Assembly (NCBI GenBank): GCA_030685235.1
Contig: MU839106.1
Coordinates: 186,001-250,000 of the forward strand
Reading direction: 5' to 3'
DNA: 64,000 nt
DNA from: Copromyces sp. CBS 386.78
Lineage: Eukaryota > Ascomycota > Sordariomycetes > Sordariales > Sordariaceae
Shown: one piece after another, positions 13,001-23,492 of the stretch
Position numbering within the stretch: position 1 is the stretch's first letter
Layout of the letters: every line of letters starts with the position of its first letter
Translations under genes and position numbers: made by a program
The notes under the pieces: model-generated
Database searches by the model: none
What the model was told of the DNA's origin: nothing
Seen by the model: only the letters and a program-made list of their open reading frames with translations

Positions 13001-15531
13001 CTGTTCTCCAAATTTTGAGGAATCTCGTATTCCTGAACCAACTTCAGGATCGCGTCTCGAAGTTGGTGATAGTCTTTGTACAGTGTCGGCCGTTCGTTGT
13101 CAGTCTCGTCGGTTTCGCTATCCGTGTTGGAGGAAGTCGCCTCTTCGTCGACCTCGTCATCGGGATCAAACGTCATGTGCGTCGAGAGTTGGCTGCCGTT
13201 GCCCGAGATAAACAAAACCGCCCAGCGCTCGGCGCAAGGGTGGCAAGAGCCGTTCAACACGTCCTGCCCGAGAACCTGGGACATTTCATGCAGGGCGAGA
13301 CGGAGCCGGTACCCGTCATCCTCGTAGTTGACCGAAGAGCTTGGAGCGCTTGAAGCCGGAGGAGAGTACCCAGGGCCATCCTCGAGAAGGGGCTCTCGGG
13401 ATGTTGTTATATCGCTGATTATCGATTCGGCGCTGGTACTGACAACTGACAGAGCATCAAACTGGACGCTAGGGGCTGTCCTCACAGACATGGGTTGAGA
13501 TACCACAGAGAAATTGGACACAGACGGCGCTCCAGAACGGCGACCTCCAGAGTGAACTGACGCTGGTCTTCGGTCTGGGAAGAGGGCGTTGGCGATGGTA
13601 GCGAGATCGGCAGGGCTAACGACCAAATAAGGATGAACCTCTGCTGTTTCTCGAAGTGACGTGATGGATCGAGCGGGCAAGAGGCGGGTCTTGGGTTGAT
13701 ACTTGGTGCTTCTAAACCGGTTCTGTATGTTCTCAATATGCCCTCGGACTTTTGGCGGGATGGATACCGGAGTTTTGCTATGGAGCATGTCAACAACGAG
13801 TTTTTGTGCATTCATGGCAACGGATTTGAGAATCTTCTGTCGCCCATATTCAGTGATGTGATAGTCCGCCATCATCCCGTAAGCCTCTGGGTGGATGATA
13901 ACTCCGAGCAACCAGGTGGAAAACAAGAATTTGGCCACAAGCCACTTGCGGGTAGCTTCGAGGTACTTCTTTTCCAGGCATTTGATGATTTCGTTTCCTA
14001 GCTCGATAAGTCCCTCGGGAATGCCCGTGTTGTCTTCATCGTCGATAACATCAAACAGCTCGTCCACGGCCTTGGCATAAAACTCCTCTGCGGCAATCTG
14101 ATCCTTGGAACTCCAATCCGAAATATTGAACCGGGTTCCATGTTGGTCTTCAGCTCGGTCGAGCAGAAAGGCTCCTTCTTCCAGGATCTTCATAAGATAC
14201 CATTCCATGTTGGATTTTCCGGACCAGCCGCGCATGGAAACCCAAACATTGCAGATCGACATGACAGTCTGTTCACTGCCAGTGGCCGGGTTGGAAATCA
14301 ACCGAGCGCAGACATTGGCCCAGATAGCTGTCCTGCGCTGGTCCTCAGCGCTGTCAGGACCTGCAGAGTTAGCAAAGCAAGTATAAATCAAAGCCGACAT
14401 GGGATCGTGTCTTTGGAAGGACAGAAGCCGTTCGATGGCACTCCTTTCCTGGGCCGACTGCCGATTGGCGCCCACTGCGCTCGAGGAGCTGCTGAAGGTA
14501 GAACCAACAGCACTCGAAGAGCCCGACATACCCGAAGTACCACGACCAGCTGGTCGGCTGTGATACGGAAGAACCGACTCAATTGGTTCCATGGTCTGAT
14601 GGAACTTTGTCAGCGCCGCAAGTTCGGTGCTTTTCAAGGAACTGATTCTCGTCGCCAGATAGTCGGGATTCGTCCTGAGTTGATTAAGAACACTCAACAA
14701 AGTCTCTCGCGACTCGGAAGACAGCTCGTTAAGGAAGCATGGAACACTCCCTGGTGCGGGGGTGGTGCCCGCAACAGATCCGGTGGGTGTGTCAACGCTC
14801 TCGGTTGACGTGAGACCTGGCGCCTGCGCCAATTCCATATCGGGCTCGAGCATGGCATATCGACGAGTTTCGTCGCAACTCTTGCGGACGTCGATGATTG
14901 CATTGTACAAGGATGCAAATGTCTTTTTGTCGTCTCCACGGAAGCAATCCACCAGGCTGCGATGGGCCATCTCACCAGACCTCATGAGGCGGGCAGAAAG
15001 CGCCGTCGAAATGAGGTTCCTTTGCAGGCGAATCCTTGTGTTTGCGCGCTTGCGCTCCTGGTACTTGGACAAGCGAACAACATGGGCCAGCTCCTCCAAG
15101 GTTGTTCCTTCACTCTCTGGGCTCCAAAAGGGCTGAGTGTAAAGTGAAACATCAGACAACAAGGGCCGCGGGAGCTTGAGCTTGGTCGGTTTCTCATCCG
15201 ACAACGACAGAGAGGCGGTTGCTATATTTGTGTTGAGACTATCGGACGAATCCTTGGGAGTAGGTGCTGGCGACGGCTCTATGTCCTGGTCGATCGTGGG
15301 CAATGGACGGTTGGGAAGAGTGGTAGGCATCTGCAGACCAGGTCCGCGCCTAGACAGGTCGTCGCTTCGGCGGCTCATGTTTGCGTCTTTGGCCGCGCAA
15401 GACGGGCTGTTGGTTCGATGTGCTCGTGAGTGCAAGGCGTCCACATGGCTCTCCGAAGGGGACGGAGTTGGCGACCTCGACGCTGCCGGAGGAGACTGTA
15501 TTGGAGATGGAGCTACTCGTGAGAAGGACAT
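10057..15531 (-). CDS. Large fungal protein of unknown function, SEL1-like C-terminal repeats
   Basis: One uninterrupted frame encodes 1,824 residues. The start ATG at 15531 has an in-frame stop two codons upstream (TAA CCC ATG) and a good ACCC context. The first 120 residues are Ser/Pro-rich and look disordered. Residues about 120-650 are a predicted helical region (e.g. LAKFLFSTWLLGVIIHPEAYGMMADYHITEYGRQ) and the middle alternates helical blocks with Ser-rich linkers. No signal peptide or obvious membrane segment is visible. Near the C terminus, DAARMWTITAKEGDPTAQRELAIFYLSNPEL and LMCLAIHWMGAAESGGDELAKTFM have SEL1 repeat spacing (A..W...A..G...A...LA), separated by a Gly/Ser-rich insert, which suggests a protein-protein adaptor. 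I do not recognise the family name. The frame is certainly coding; the role is unknown. Confidence 0.88.
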   Translation of the reverse strand: MSFSRVAPSPIQSPPAASRSPTPSPSESHVDALHSRAHRTNSPSCAAKDANMSRRSDDLSRRGPGLQMPTTLPNRPLPTIDQDIEPSPAPTPKDSSDSLNTNIATASLSLSDEKPTKLKLPRPLLSDVSLYTQPFWSPESEGTTLEELAHVVRLSKYQERKRANTRIRLQRNLISTALSARLMRSGEMAHRSLVDCFRGDDKKTFASLYNAIIDVRKSCDETRRYAMLEPDMELAQAPGLTSTESVDTPTGSVAGTTPAPGSVPCFLNELSSESRETLLSVLNQLRTNPDYLATRISSLKSTELAALTKFHQTMEPIESVLPYHSRPAGRGTSGMSGSSSAVGSTFSSSSSAVGANRQSAQERSAIERLLSFQRHDPMSALIYTCFANSAGPDSAEDQRRTAIWANVCARLISNPATGSEQTVMSICNVWVSMRGWSGKSNMEWYLMKILEEGAFLLDRAEDQHGTRFNISDWSSKDQIAAEEFYAKAVDELFDVIDDEDNTGIPEGLIELGNEIIKCLEKKYLEATRKWLVAKFLFSTWLLGVIIHPEAYGMMADYHITEYGRQKILKSVAMNAQKLVVDMLHSKTPVSIPPKVRGHIENIQNRFRSTKYQPKTRLLPARSITSLRETAEVHPYLVVSPADLATIANALFPDRRPASVHSGGRRSGAPSVSNFSVVSQPMSVRTAPSVQFDALSVVSTSAESIISDITTSREPLLEDGPGYSPPASSAPSSSVNYEDDGYRLRLALHEMSQVLGQDVLNGSCHPCAERWAVLFISGNGSQLSTHMTFDPDDEVDEEATSSNTDSETDETDNERPTLYKDYHQLRDAILKLVQEYEIPQNLENSGTRKQTFSNRASTLKKYRSKNRIVSNMGSRNPYNSYRSRAPSVTSSLSDTSNWGNGKGKELPEAPEPTSPLIAMLTAASSQSRAQSDFVNAHLYWRTLQQLNALTSDSLRKDGFATLLNIFSRGPRDSIRKSAAAIEDYDAWLIWLKQSQERAEGLIDSMMRRLRALRDKMWYVTDVRNSAPYDESRNVAVALKTMGMPHRWNSFQRVKSRMQRGPASNYLFKTESQILDILAAPEEQGGPNKLRDEQAEKTARWLQQYEVENFCCGEERIHRFCCEVDNCINKLLGDSIVDGPVLWSSELFTRDRRTLESKQVNRRDRDFDTQSVSWDDSISVISDPERRFTPGMRGRSSNNNLRALSGHNLSQLSFDSSSRFSYSRASTAISEIDGSDYFGASSPVHQIDSRETFWSPFHHRPTSPSTVTSRAQSPTTSVTNFSSSFNPPNHHALPSNSQHSIGRSGASVSSSNETVFQQRQSEEKARFLGELRQTLNSLILSDLGNLVFSRGSETDAWFEGLGQDCIDRREAIQRRNREALGKEKRKSAGKGGLKQRMLERKKSYTDLRDGVNEKGTSETQSPVAEAGGPGSVHGNENAASNEPLSGQRSNRDGKKEAMPDFPFMKSYQRLLRMFCVHPNPYVKLNALHELQNLISASLNSGSRRSRLAWGRSDIGSASSATEEHGVQTRSQPIDDAIDSFKERRSHALMQAPTFPGSHGHGGRVPGGGRDADTRSVVSVYPANTDAIANVLQKLFRDAGMRPKTLFRDLQFIAAFVSPTMLDKTERGKAFWDAGLAALSLKQEVCRTMVEVADEVVKNFTTTRNDAYDHRTGSGAGEEASGTQTPTADKPSSPFNSPPSPLPLTTHSLADAARMWTITAKEGDPTAQRELAIFYLSNPELVERTTLPLSKPREVFKQAVIDKYGGGGGGRSGPGGSSSDESSRFAGMGMGDVRSDPALMCLAIHWMGAAESGGDELAKTFMAQQMR

Positions 15532-17834
15532 GGGTTAGCGCAACGGGACTAGAGAGCTCAACCTTGGGGAATGATCCTCTGGTTTCCCCGACATACGCAG
15601 CGACGATTGAACGTTGATGGGCGAAGAAAGAGAACGCTGCATGGATATCATAATGGGACCATGCAACAACGAAGGGTCCAAGTGGTTGACCATGCACTAC
15701 CGACGACGACGGCGGCCGAGGTTGGCGTTCCAATAACAGCGACGGGAATGCTCGGCTCGGCTCGACAAGGCGCTAATGATACTGGATGAGATATCAAGGG
15801 ATTGAAAGAGTTGGACGACCTTGGGCTTGGAACGTTTTTCGTTTTGGGGTATCAAAGATGGGTATAACAGTTCATGTTTATGAAAACTAGGAAAAGAGAT
15901 ATGTAGGTATATTAGTCTTGGGAACGGGAACAAGGCGAGCCCTGGCCGTGGTTGATGTCGCGAATCGAGCAAGGTCCCAGTCGAGAATACGCGATGGATG
16001 TTTGAGTGATGGACAGCGATGCCGGAGTTTGTTGCCCTGATGGTTATGTCTTTGGCCGATTCCTGGGGCCAGGTCGGGTCGAGACTTGAAGACGTGAAGT
16101 GTGAAAGAGTCTTGGAAGAGTTCGCCTTGTCTTCGTTGTCTGCTGGGAACAGGGACGGAGAGCTGTTGATGGTCTCGCCTCATAAGCAAGCACGCAAGGT
16201 GAACCTGAACCAAGCTGCAAGAGGAAAAGGACGCTGATCTGACACCACACCATGCCCTGATGGCCCTGGTCGATATGGCTCTCTGGGGCTTAGCTGGACG
16301 GATCCTCAGGGGAAGAATGCGATCCGAAAAGACCCAACCTAACTGAAGCAGGCGATGGGCGAGGAACGGGACTGGAGCCGGGCACGAGGACGGCTGGACG
16401 GGGACGGGATGGTCGACAGCAACAGCGACACTGGTGGATAGACTCTGCGACTGACAGGGCGACGACAGGGTTGAAGACAGGGAGACAGGGCAACAGACAG
16501 CGGTTGTAACAGGGCGAGAGTGTCTTGTGGATCCTCCCGGCGGTTAAGTACCTCGACTAGATAAAGTAAGGTGATTGTTGATGTTTGGTTGCCTCTGTCG
16601 CCGCTGAGTTGTTGTAGAGTTGACCTTGTCTCCCTCTCAAGTTAACATGATGTGGATGAGACGGATAATCGGGTATTTACCGTATTTCACCTCTTCTCAC
16701 TGTAGGTAAGTATCATCCTCATCCGTCCACAATCCCGCTGAACTGGAAAAGAGTGAGAGCCGAGAGGTGTGTCTCGTTGCACCCTGGCCGGCCTGGCGCC
16801 TCTGCCTTCCTGTCGTGACAGTATGGTCGAACCAAGTCGATGTACCGGACGTGGGGTAAGAGACGGATGGTCCATTAGACCCACTTGTTTCCACTTTGGG
16901 TTTGGCGGCTGGCAATGCGGGGACACTGGAGACTTTTGGAGTCATGCCTTGTGAGGTTGGAGATTGGTGGATTTCCCCTCACTGTCATTCAGCGCACTTG
17001 CAGCGAGTGGTCCACTGGCATGTTTCTCTGCCACGCCACAATCCCTGTCTCTTCGTTTCTCTCGAAGCTCTTTTTGAGCTCCCCTCCATCCAACATGTTG
17101 GAAATTATCGTGGATTGATATCAAACAGGTTTAGGTATAACTGAACAAACAGGCCTCATTCGACACCTCGACTAACTGCACCTCTCCTTCCTCATTTCCA
17201 GTCCTGCATCTCCATTTCAATTTCTGTCACCCACTTGCTCTTGCATGTGTGAAAAAGAAAGAAGGAGCTCCTGGTTGAGGCTCCCTCTTACTCCATTGCC
17301 CCGCTTCCACTCACCCACTTCCTTCCCTCTTTTCGCGCCACGGCCCGACATGTGCCTGACGTGACTTGCGCTGCCTTGGAGGAGGGAAGGAGGTGCTCGT
17401 TTCATTCGCGCTTGCGTTGACGCTTGCGCTTGTCTCTCCGGCTTTTTTCGTCTGCTTGCTTTTCGGATGCTTTCTCTTCCATCAAATGTGGATGTCGTGG
17501 ACAGATGTTACCTCTGCCGCCAGTTATCGGGTCCCGAGCTGAATGGACCGAGATGGAGTCCCATGACAAACACTGGATGCCGACGACGTTCAGCTTCCAA
17601 TCGCCGTCTTCCGCCGGCATATCGTACACGGTATTTCAGCTTGATCATCCCCTCCCTCCTGTCTCTCCAAGCACAGAAAAAAAAAACATTTTCCCCATGA
17701 CGCACATTCACGGATTACGGGTCACCGGTCAGAAAAGGTATGCGGATGAATCCTGCTATGGACATAGGTACGTTCTTTCCTGTTGTGCCTGACGACTGCG
17801 GACGAATGCCCAATCTCATCAGCATCGGCTTGTC

Positions 17835-19106
17835 ATGGCATGCAAGGCATGGATGGCTTGCGTTAACCCGAGTCCATCGCTTCTCTTGTCAGCTTTCATG
17901 CTCGGCGTTAGGATGGGGGAGATAACCAGATCCCTATTCCAGATGGTGGCGGCTGTGAGCTGCGGCTGTGAGCTGCCTCTTCCCCTTGAATCACACCCTT
18001 TCGGATCTCGCTTGCTCCCATGGACAAGGCATGACATGTCCTTGGATGACCCTATAGGCCGACTCGCTGAGCATGTACACAGCCTGCTGAGCTGGCCTTG
18101 CATTCTCGCCCCCCGCCCTTTTGCATCTCCCACAGCTTCCCACTGCTTGGGTTCGGCTTTTGGCAACCCGGCTGTCAAGTCGTCGTCCAATGCCAGTCGT
18201 CCACGATCCAAGACCACCCCAGGAGCCTGCTTTTGGCCTCTTTTTAGAAGCAGGTACCTTGAGCATGTACTCTTCCTACAAACACCGCCCATGAGATACT
18301 TTGCCTACCTGAGCATTGAAGCAACCACCAAACAGCATCGTGAACATTGGCTGGTTGCCAACTCACATTCACCACCACCACGGTCACCACCCTCTCAGAC
18401 TGCCTCACTGTCCAATCAGAAGCTCTCATCATGTCCGCTTGATCCTCCCTGGCTTGTCTCTGGTATATCAAGATCCTCCGATGGTTATCTGTCCTCTTTT
18501 CTTTTCTTTCTGGAATTACGCTTTCCGTCCCTCCAAGCCAAGGTCAGGGACGATGGGCCAATGCCGCCAATGGTAGCATTGTTGGGCGCCATCCGAGGTA
18601 AATCGTTTTTTTTGTGTCGATGGGGAAATCACGATTCCAAGCATATTGCAGCAGGCAACGCGAGGCGAGGCAAGGCCGCATACCGCGCACCATTCATCGC
18701 GGCAGTGACCCGGCCGGCAGATGGACGACAAGTCAACAAAAGGGTCCAGCAACACGGCCGGCGCTTGTGGTTCCACTCCCCAATATCGATCCATCTGGGT
18801 CGGACAAGCTCCCGTCTGTGTGTCCGGGCCTCTTTTTCCATCCCAGAGACATATCAGAGGGTCCTGCTGTGCGAGGGCACTTGCTCCGCCGCACCTTTTG
18901 CTGGTGTGGTTGTGCGACCCCTGTGCTGTCTTTTTGTGACGGCTTATTCTAGATCCCGCACTCATCCACACCTGGAAGTTCATGATGATGGCGGCTTTGG
19001 TAGCTCCGTTGCGGAGGTCTTGGATAGTCTCCTTTTTCCCCAGCCACGCCGCGCCGATGCCACGCCCGGCCGAGTCTGGTCCCGGGCCACGCACCACGTA
19101 CCTTAG
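17835..19106 (+). CDS. Unassigned 423-codon ORF, doubtful
   Basis: An ATG-initiated frame runs 423 codons without a stop in otherwise gene-free DNA, which is longer than expected by chance for non-coding sequence. However, the translation is rich in Cys, Trp, His and Arg, shows no domain, no membrane pattern and no recognisable motif, and antisense frames of 157 and 193 codons overlap it. That could mean the region simply has few stop triplets on either strand. There are no clear flanking splice signals that would extend it. It could be a lineage-specific gene, part of an untranslated leader, or chance. Transcript data would decide. Confidence 0.2.
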   Translation: MACKAWMACVNPSPSLLLSAFMLGVRMGEITRSLFQMVAAVSCGCELPLPLESHPFGSRLLPWTRHDMSLDDPIGRLAEHVHSLLSWPCILAPRPFASPTASHCLGSAFGNPAVKSSSNASRPRSKTTPGACFWPLFRSRYLEHVLFLQTPPMRYFAYLSIEATTKQHREHWLVANSHSPPPRSPPSQTASLSNQKLSSCPLDPPWLVSGISRSSDGYLSSFLFFLELRFPSLQAKVRDDGPMPPMVALLGAIRGKSFFLCRWGNHDSKHIAAGNARRGKAAYRAPFIAAVTRPADGRQVNKRVQQHGRRLWFHSPISIHLGRTSSRLCVRASFSIPETYQRVLLCEGTCSAAPFAGVVVRPLCCLFVTAYSRSRTHPHLEVHDDGGFGSSVAEVLDSLLFPQPRRADATPGRVWSRATHHVP

Positions 19107-21957
19107 TCAGGCACCTTTACCGCCATTTTCGTGACGCGCATATGGGTTTAGTCCATACCTTAGTCCAGTACTTCTGCACGTCAGACTCCTCGCCTCGTCA
19201 CTTCGTGGGCAGCATGGAATTGCTGCCGGGTCCCAGCTTCGACGGCGCAAGGAAGACTGTTTCATTGGCGATAGTTGCGTTATATCGGCCTCCCAGCCGC
19301 TTTTCAAGCCTTCTGATACGACTTCATCCCCCTTTTCTAGTCCGGGGTTCCTCCTACGTGGCTCACTCACCACCGTTCATTGTCCTCAGACCGCTGCATC
19401 GACGTTACAAACAGGGCTATAACCTGCATACGCATATATATCTTGCGCTTGCTTTGCTTGTCAGGCGGGATGAGGCTGCTTTTGGGTAGCGAAGCGCTTA
19501 GTCGGCTTCAGACCGTACCAAGAGCCCAGAAACTGGGAGGCAGGTACCATGCTAGCTTAGTTGTGCCTGAACGTGGGCAGCTGCTTGAGCAGCCTGAATG
19601 GGCAATCTCTACGCCCGTTGTTTCATGCTGGCGGAGGTCAAGTGGGTGTTCGACGGCCTCCAAAGATGAAGCAATCAAGGCACTTGGCGGGGTTCAATTC
19701 GAACCATCCGACATGTTTGCCCTGCTGGATAATGACAGGTACCCGTCTGTTTCCTGATAAGTCATTTACTAACGGCAACAGGTTCAAGGCTTGGTAATAC
19801 AAACACAAACCCACATGCGACCTACATTAAGTACGTGAAGCATGTCTCAAGACGGAGGGACGACAACGAATATGTCTCAGGCACGAATATGCCAGCGAAG
19901 AACCATCTACGTCTCAGTGTACACATTGTGCTCCCGGGTTACCTCGTCAACTCGTTTACACCCTCCCCAGTTTGCGCTTTATGGAAATCATGGAAGACGA
20001 CTAGTCAGTTCGTCCATCCAGCTTGGGCTCGAGATGGTCGTTCAAGCGCACACGCCCGCGTGCTGTACCACGTTGTCACGGATATGTCCGATGACTCCTA
20101 CTTCACAAGTCAAGAGGGAGAATTGGGAAAAGAGCGACGTCGTGCCTCGGTGACAGTCCTACCAGCCACAAAAGCTTACACCCACCCAAATTCATGGAGC
20201 TTCACCGTCCACCACACCTTGCCAGCTTGCAAGTGTGCCAGCTAAGCTAGCTAGCTAGTGCTCGCTGCTCGCCTTACCTGAGCAATTGGCCAACGAGACG
20301 AACGCCCAAGTCCTGGGAAGCACAGGGCGAATCTTTCACACTTCTCCCGAGACATTCCCGGCGGATTTGCCCATCCCGTTGGTCGTGTTAGCTGTCTGCC
20401 AGGCTGTTAGCTCGTCGTTGACGTCTTTCATTGCCTCATCTTCCACGGTCTACGTGGACTAGTACTTCCATTGTGTCAGCTGACAGGAGTTGTTGCTCTC
20501 ATGGACGCACAGTTTACACCGCTTCAGCTAAGTAAAGAAGGACAAGAGTAGATGTGGTAGAAAGTAACAAGCTAGAAAACCGCGTGGACGGAGAGTCACA
20601 GTAGTACTCCATGTCTGCTTTGCTGCTGTGTCGTCGTGTAGCTACGTGTAGCTACTTGTGTACTACGTACACATCATCGGGAACACAGCAGTATTTGTCT
20701 GGCTTTGGGAGTTCGGGTAAGTTTGGACCCGGCCGGGAGGTTTGACGGGGCGCGACGGGGTTGGAGCTTAAGTATCACAGTTGTTGGGCAGGTTGGGGAA
20801 GTTGGAGGGCCAGGGAAGGAGATAGTGTTGTAGAGAAGGGCGCCAAAAAAGAGTTTGCCGAGGTTCAGATTCACTGGAGGTCTGAGAGCTCCCAAAGTCT
20901 CACGAGTCCTACGGTTCACAATGTCCGAACTCCGAGGTTGGTGTTTTGGTGGTAGGTTTGTGGCTACTTGAAGTCTACTTGATGGGTTCATGTAACTCAC
21001 TGGGGAAAAGGGGGTAAAAGAAGGAGAAGGGAAAGAAAAACGAAAAGGAAAAAAGATGATGAAACATAACGGAACCGTTGTGTCGGAAATTTTGGCAATG
21101 AGCAAAAATGGACAAGAAACTGAGAATCAGAAAAAAACTTGGCTTGTAATAAGGGTACAATGATGCATGTTGTTTTGAAAAGACAGATCCAGCAGCTCTT
21201 CAAAAGGAACGAGCCCACAAAGATCCACTCGATGAACCCCCTTCATGGAGAAGTTCACCCCGTAGTCTCCTCCAACAGCCAGCTGCGACACAACCACAGC
21301 TTTATACACTCGGAGACATGGCGGGAAACAAATTGTGGATGCTCTGGTTACTTAGTTTATAGAAACATGGAAACATGGAAACATGGAAGTTCATCAAAAC
21401 AAATCACTGAACTGAACTGAAAACTCGCCCATTTCATGCAGGTATTCTCCGTTTTTTGTTTTTCGGGATTGAGGGTCGAGGGTCGTTCATGGCACATCTC
21501 AAAAGACCTGAGAACGAGAGAGCGTGAGAAGGTGGATTATATCAATCGAAATGGTATGTATGAGAGTGATTGGAACGGTCAAAGTATGCGTATGCGTATG
21601 TGTCGATTGTGAAATCAAGTATTGAACATAGAAATGGAATAGGAGGAGCAGACAAGAAGAGGGGGCAACAAGACAAGGGAGTGAGTGGTAGCAAAAGGTG
21701 GTGGTGAATAAATAGCAATATATGAGATAAGAAGATATACACTAAGAATATTATAAAAAAAGGAGGACCAGAGACTCAAACAAACGGTCAGAGTTTTTTG
21801 GTTGGGACTTTTAGAAAAAGGAGGACTCCTAATGTATGTTTTATATAAGGTATGGATGGGGTATGGTAGTGTAAAGAAGAAGAAGAACAGTCAGTGGGCG
21901 GGCTCGATTTTTCGTTTCGTACCTAAGGAAAGGGGAAGAAAAACAGAGGAAGAATAT

Positions 21958-21979
21958 AAAAAAAAAAAAAAAAAAAAAA
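21958..21979. repeat. Poly-A run (22 nt)
   Basis: An A homopolymer in intergenic DNA, visible directly. Confidence 0.9.
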
Positions 21980-23492
21980 GGTACGAAAAACCATTATCAA
22001 CGGATGAACGATGGATCTAGTCTACCTTATCTAACCAACAACTAAACAAAATACCAACATCCCAACATCCTAACATCAGCACAACACACCAAAAAACAAT
22101 TAAAAAAATGTTAAAATTAGAATTAACTGAAAACCGGGCAAATCGCTCCCCACAGACTGACTGACAGACCGTGTTCGGCGGTCTCTTGATATAGAAAGGG
22201 GACTAATTGCCAGTAAGTGTCTGAGAAACGAAATAAATAGCGCTCTCTCTCTCTTTCTCTCTCTCTCTGTACATACATAGGACAGACACTATATCTACAC
22301 CCATTAAAATCAGGATGAAGGTGTTAGGTTTTATTTTCCTTAAGGCGGCTACCTAAGCTGGAACGATTTTCATAGCTAGTTATCGATCCCAACGAAGAGA
22401 CAGACATGCAAGATATGTCCAAAATTCATCAACCACAAATGCTAGCTAGTACCAAGAGAAATACAAAGTACCTTAATAAAAGCAAACAACCCGCCCAATG
22501 CGCTAAATAATGATGATGATGATGATGATATGATACAAGTACAGAGCATGCAATGCAAGTGATGATAATCAACCAAGAGTAAAGCTTTCATACACCCACC
22601 CATCCATCCATCCATCCATCCCTTTTCATTTCCCTTTTTCTCATTCGTCACATGCTTTTCATCTCTTTCCCTCTCATTAGTCCCTTGACGCATCGCCCCT
22701 CTTGCTCCGTCATGGACCATGACCGAATAATCACTGCGTCCACGTTCTGCGTCTGCATCTTGCGTCTACATCTGCCCCGTTTGCTTCCACGAGTCTTTCG
22801 ACTCCATCGATCGAACTGTATCTCCGTTTTCTCTCGCTCACCGATACAACCATACCCGCCTTGACCCCTCTTCTCCCGTCTAAACCCATCCAGTTGCGTG
22901 TGTAGAGGTATGCATTTAGCGTACAATACCATCTCCATCCCACTGCATCGACTGTCAAGAATGCAGGTGACAAAACGACGGTAAAAATATGCCTTTCTTT
23001 GTCCATCCGTCAACCCACCCCACCCGGCCGCTGCGCAATCGGCCGGCAGCGAGCGGTTAAAGACGTTGGGCAAAGCCGCATGTCAAAAAGGATGAGGGGA
23101 TAAAGATGGATGGAAGCGGTGGGAGCTGCGGAGGATCGCCAGATGTGATATAGATTGGTGACGTTGTGGCACTGGATTGGATGGCAATGGTCGGCGGGTG
23201 TGATGAGATTGAGTAGGCCGCATGTGTGGCCGCATGAGGGAATTGAAGCCTGAGCCCCTCCTCGGCCTTGCGCTCCGCCTCTTCCCGCGACAGTGTGTCA
23301 TTCATTCCACGAGAAGCGGAAGCGGGACATGGATATCTTGGGCTGTCAACCTGTTAAGCAAGCCGGTATGCACCGGGCTATGCACCGACAGCCCAAAATG
23401 CCGACAGATCCCCGTAGAAGGCTTGGTTCCTCGCCCAACCCAGAGTATCGCACAGGCAAACACTCGAACAGGCTAGCAACGGCTCACCTCAC

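Larger units (their letters stand above)
15532..23492. other. Long intergenic region (8 kb)
   Basis: This stretch contains no gene I can assign to a family. It is upstream of the 1,824-aa gene and downstream of hapX, both on the minus strand. It holds one exceptional open frame (17835-19106, listed separately), a poly-A run at 21958-21979, GATG/CATC and CT microsatellites at about 22237-22620, and AT-richer DNA at 20.9-22.5 kb. The part near 15.5-16.6 kb is probably leader and promoter of the large gene, and the part near 22.5-23.5 kb is probably the hapX 3' region. Confidence 0.5.

Noticed and set aside
17819..18292. 157-codon minus-strand frame opposite the 423-codon ORF
   Set aside because: No motif, and it competes with the longer frame on the other strand; neither can be supported without transcript data.
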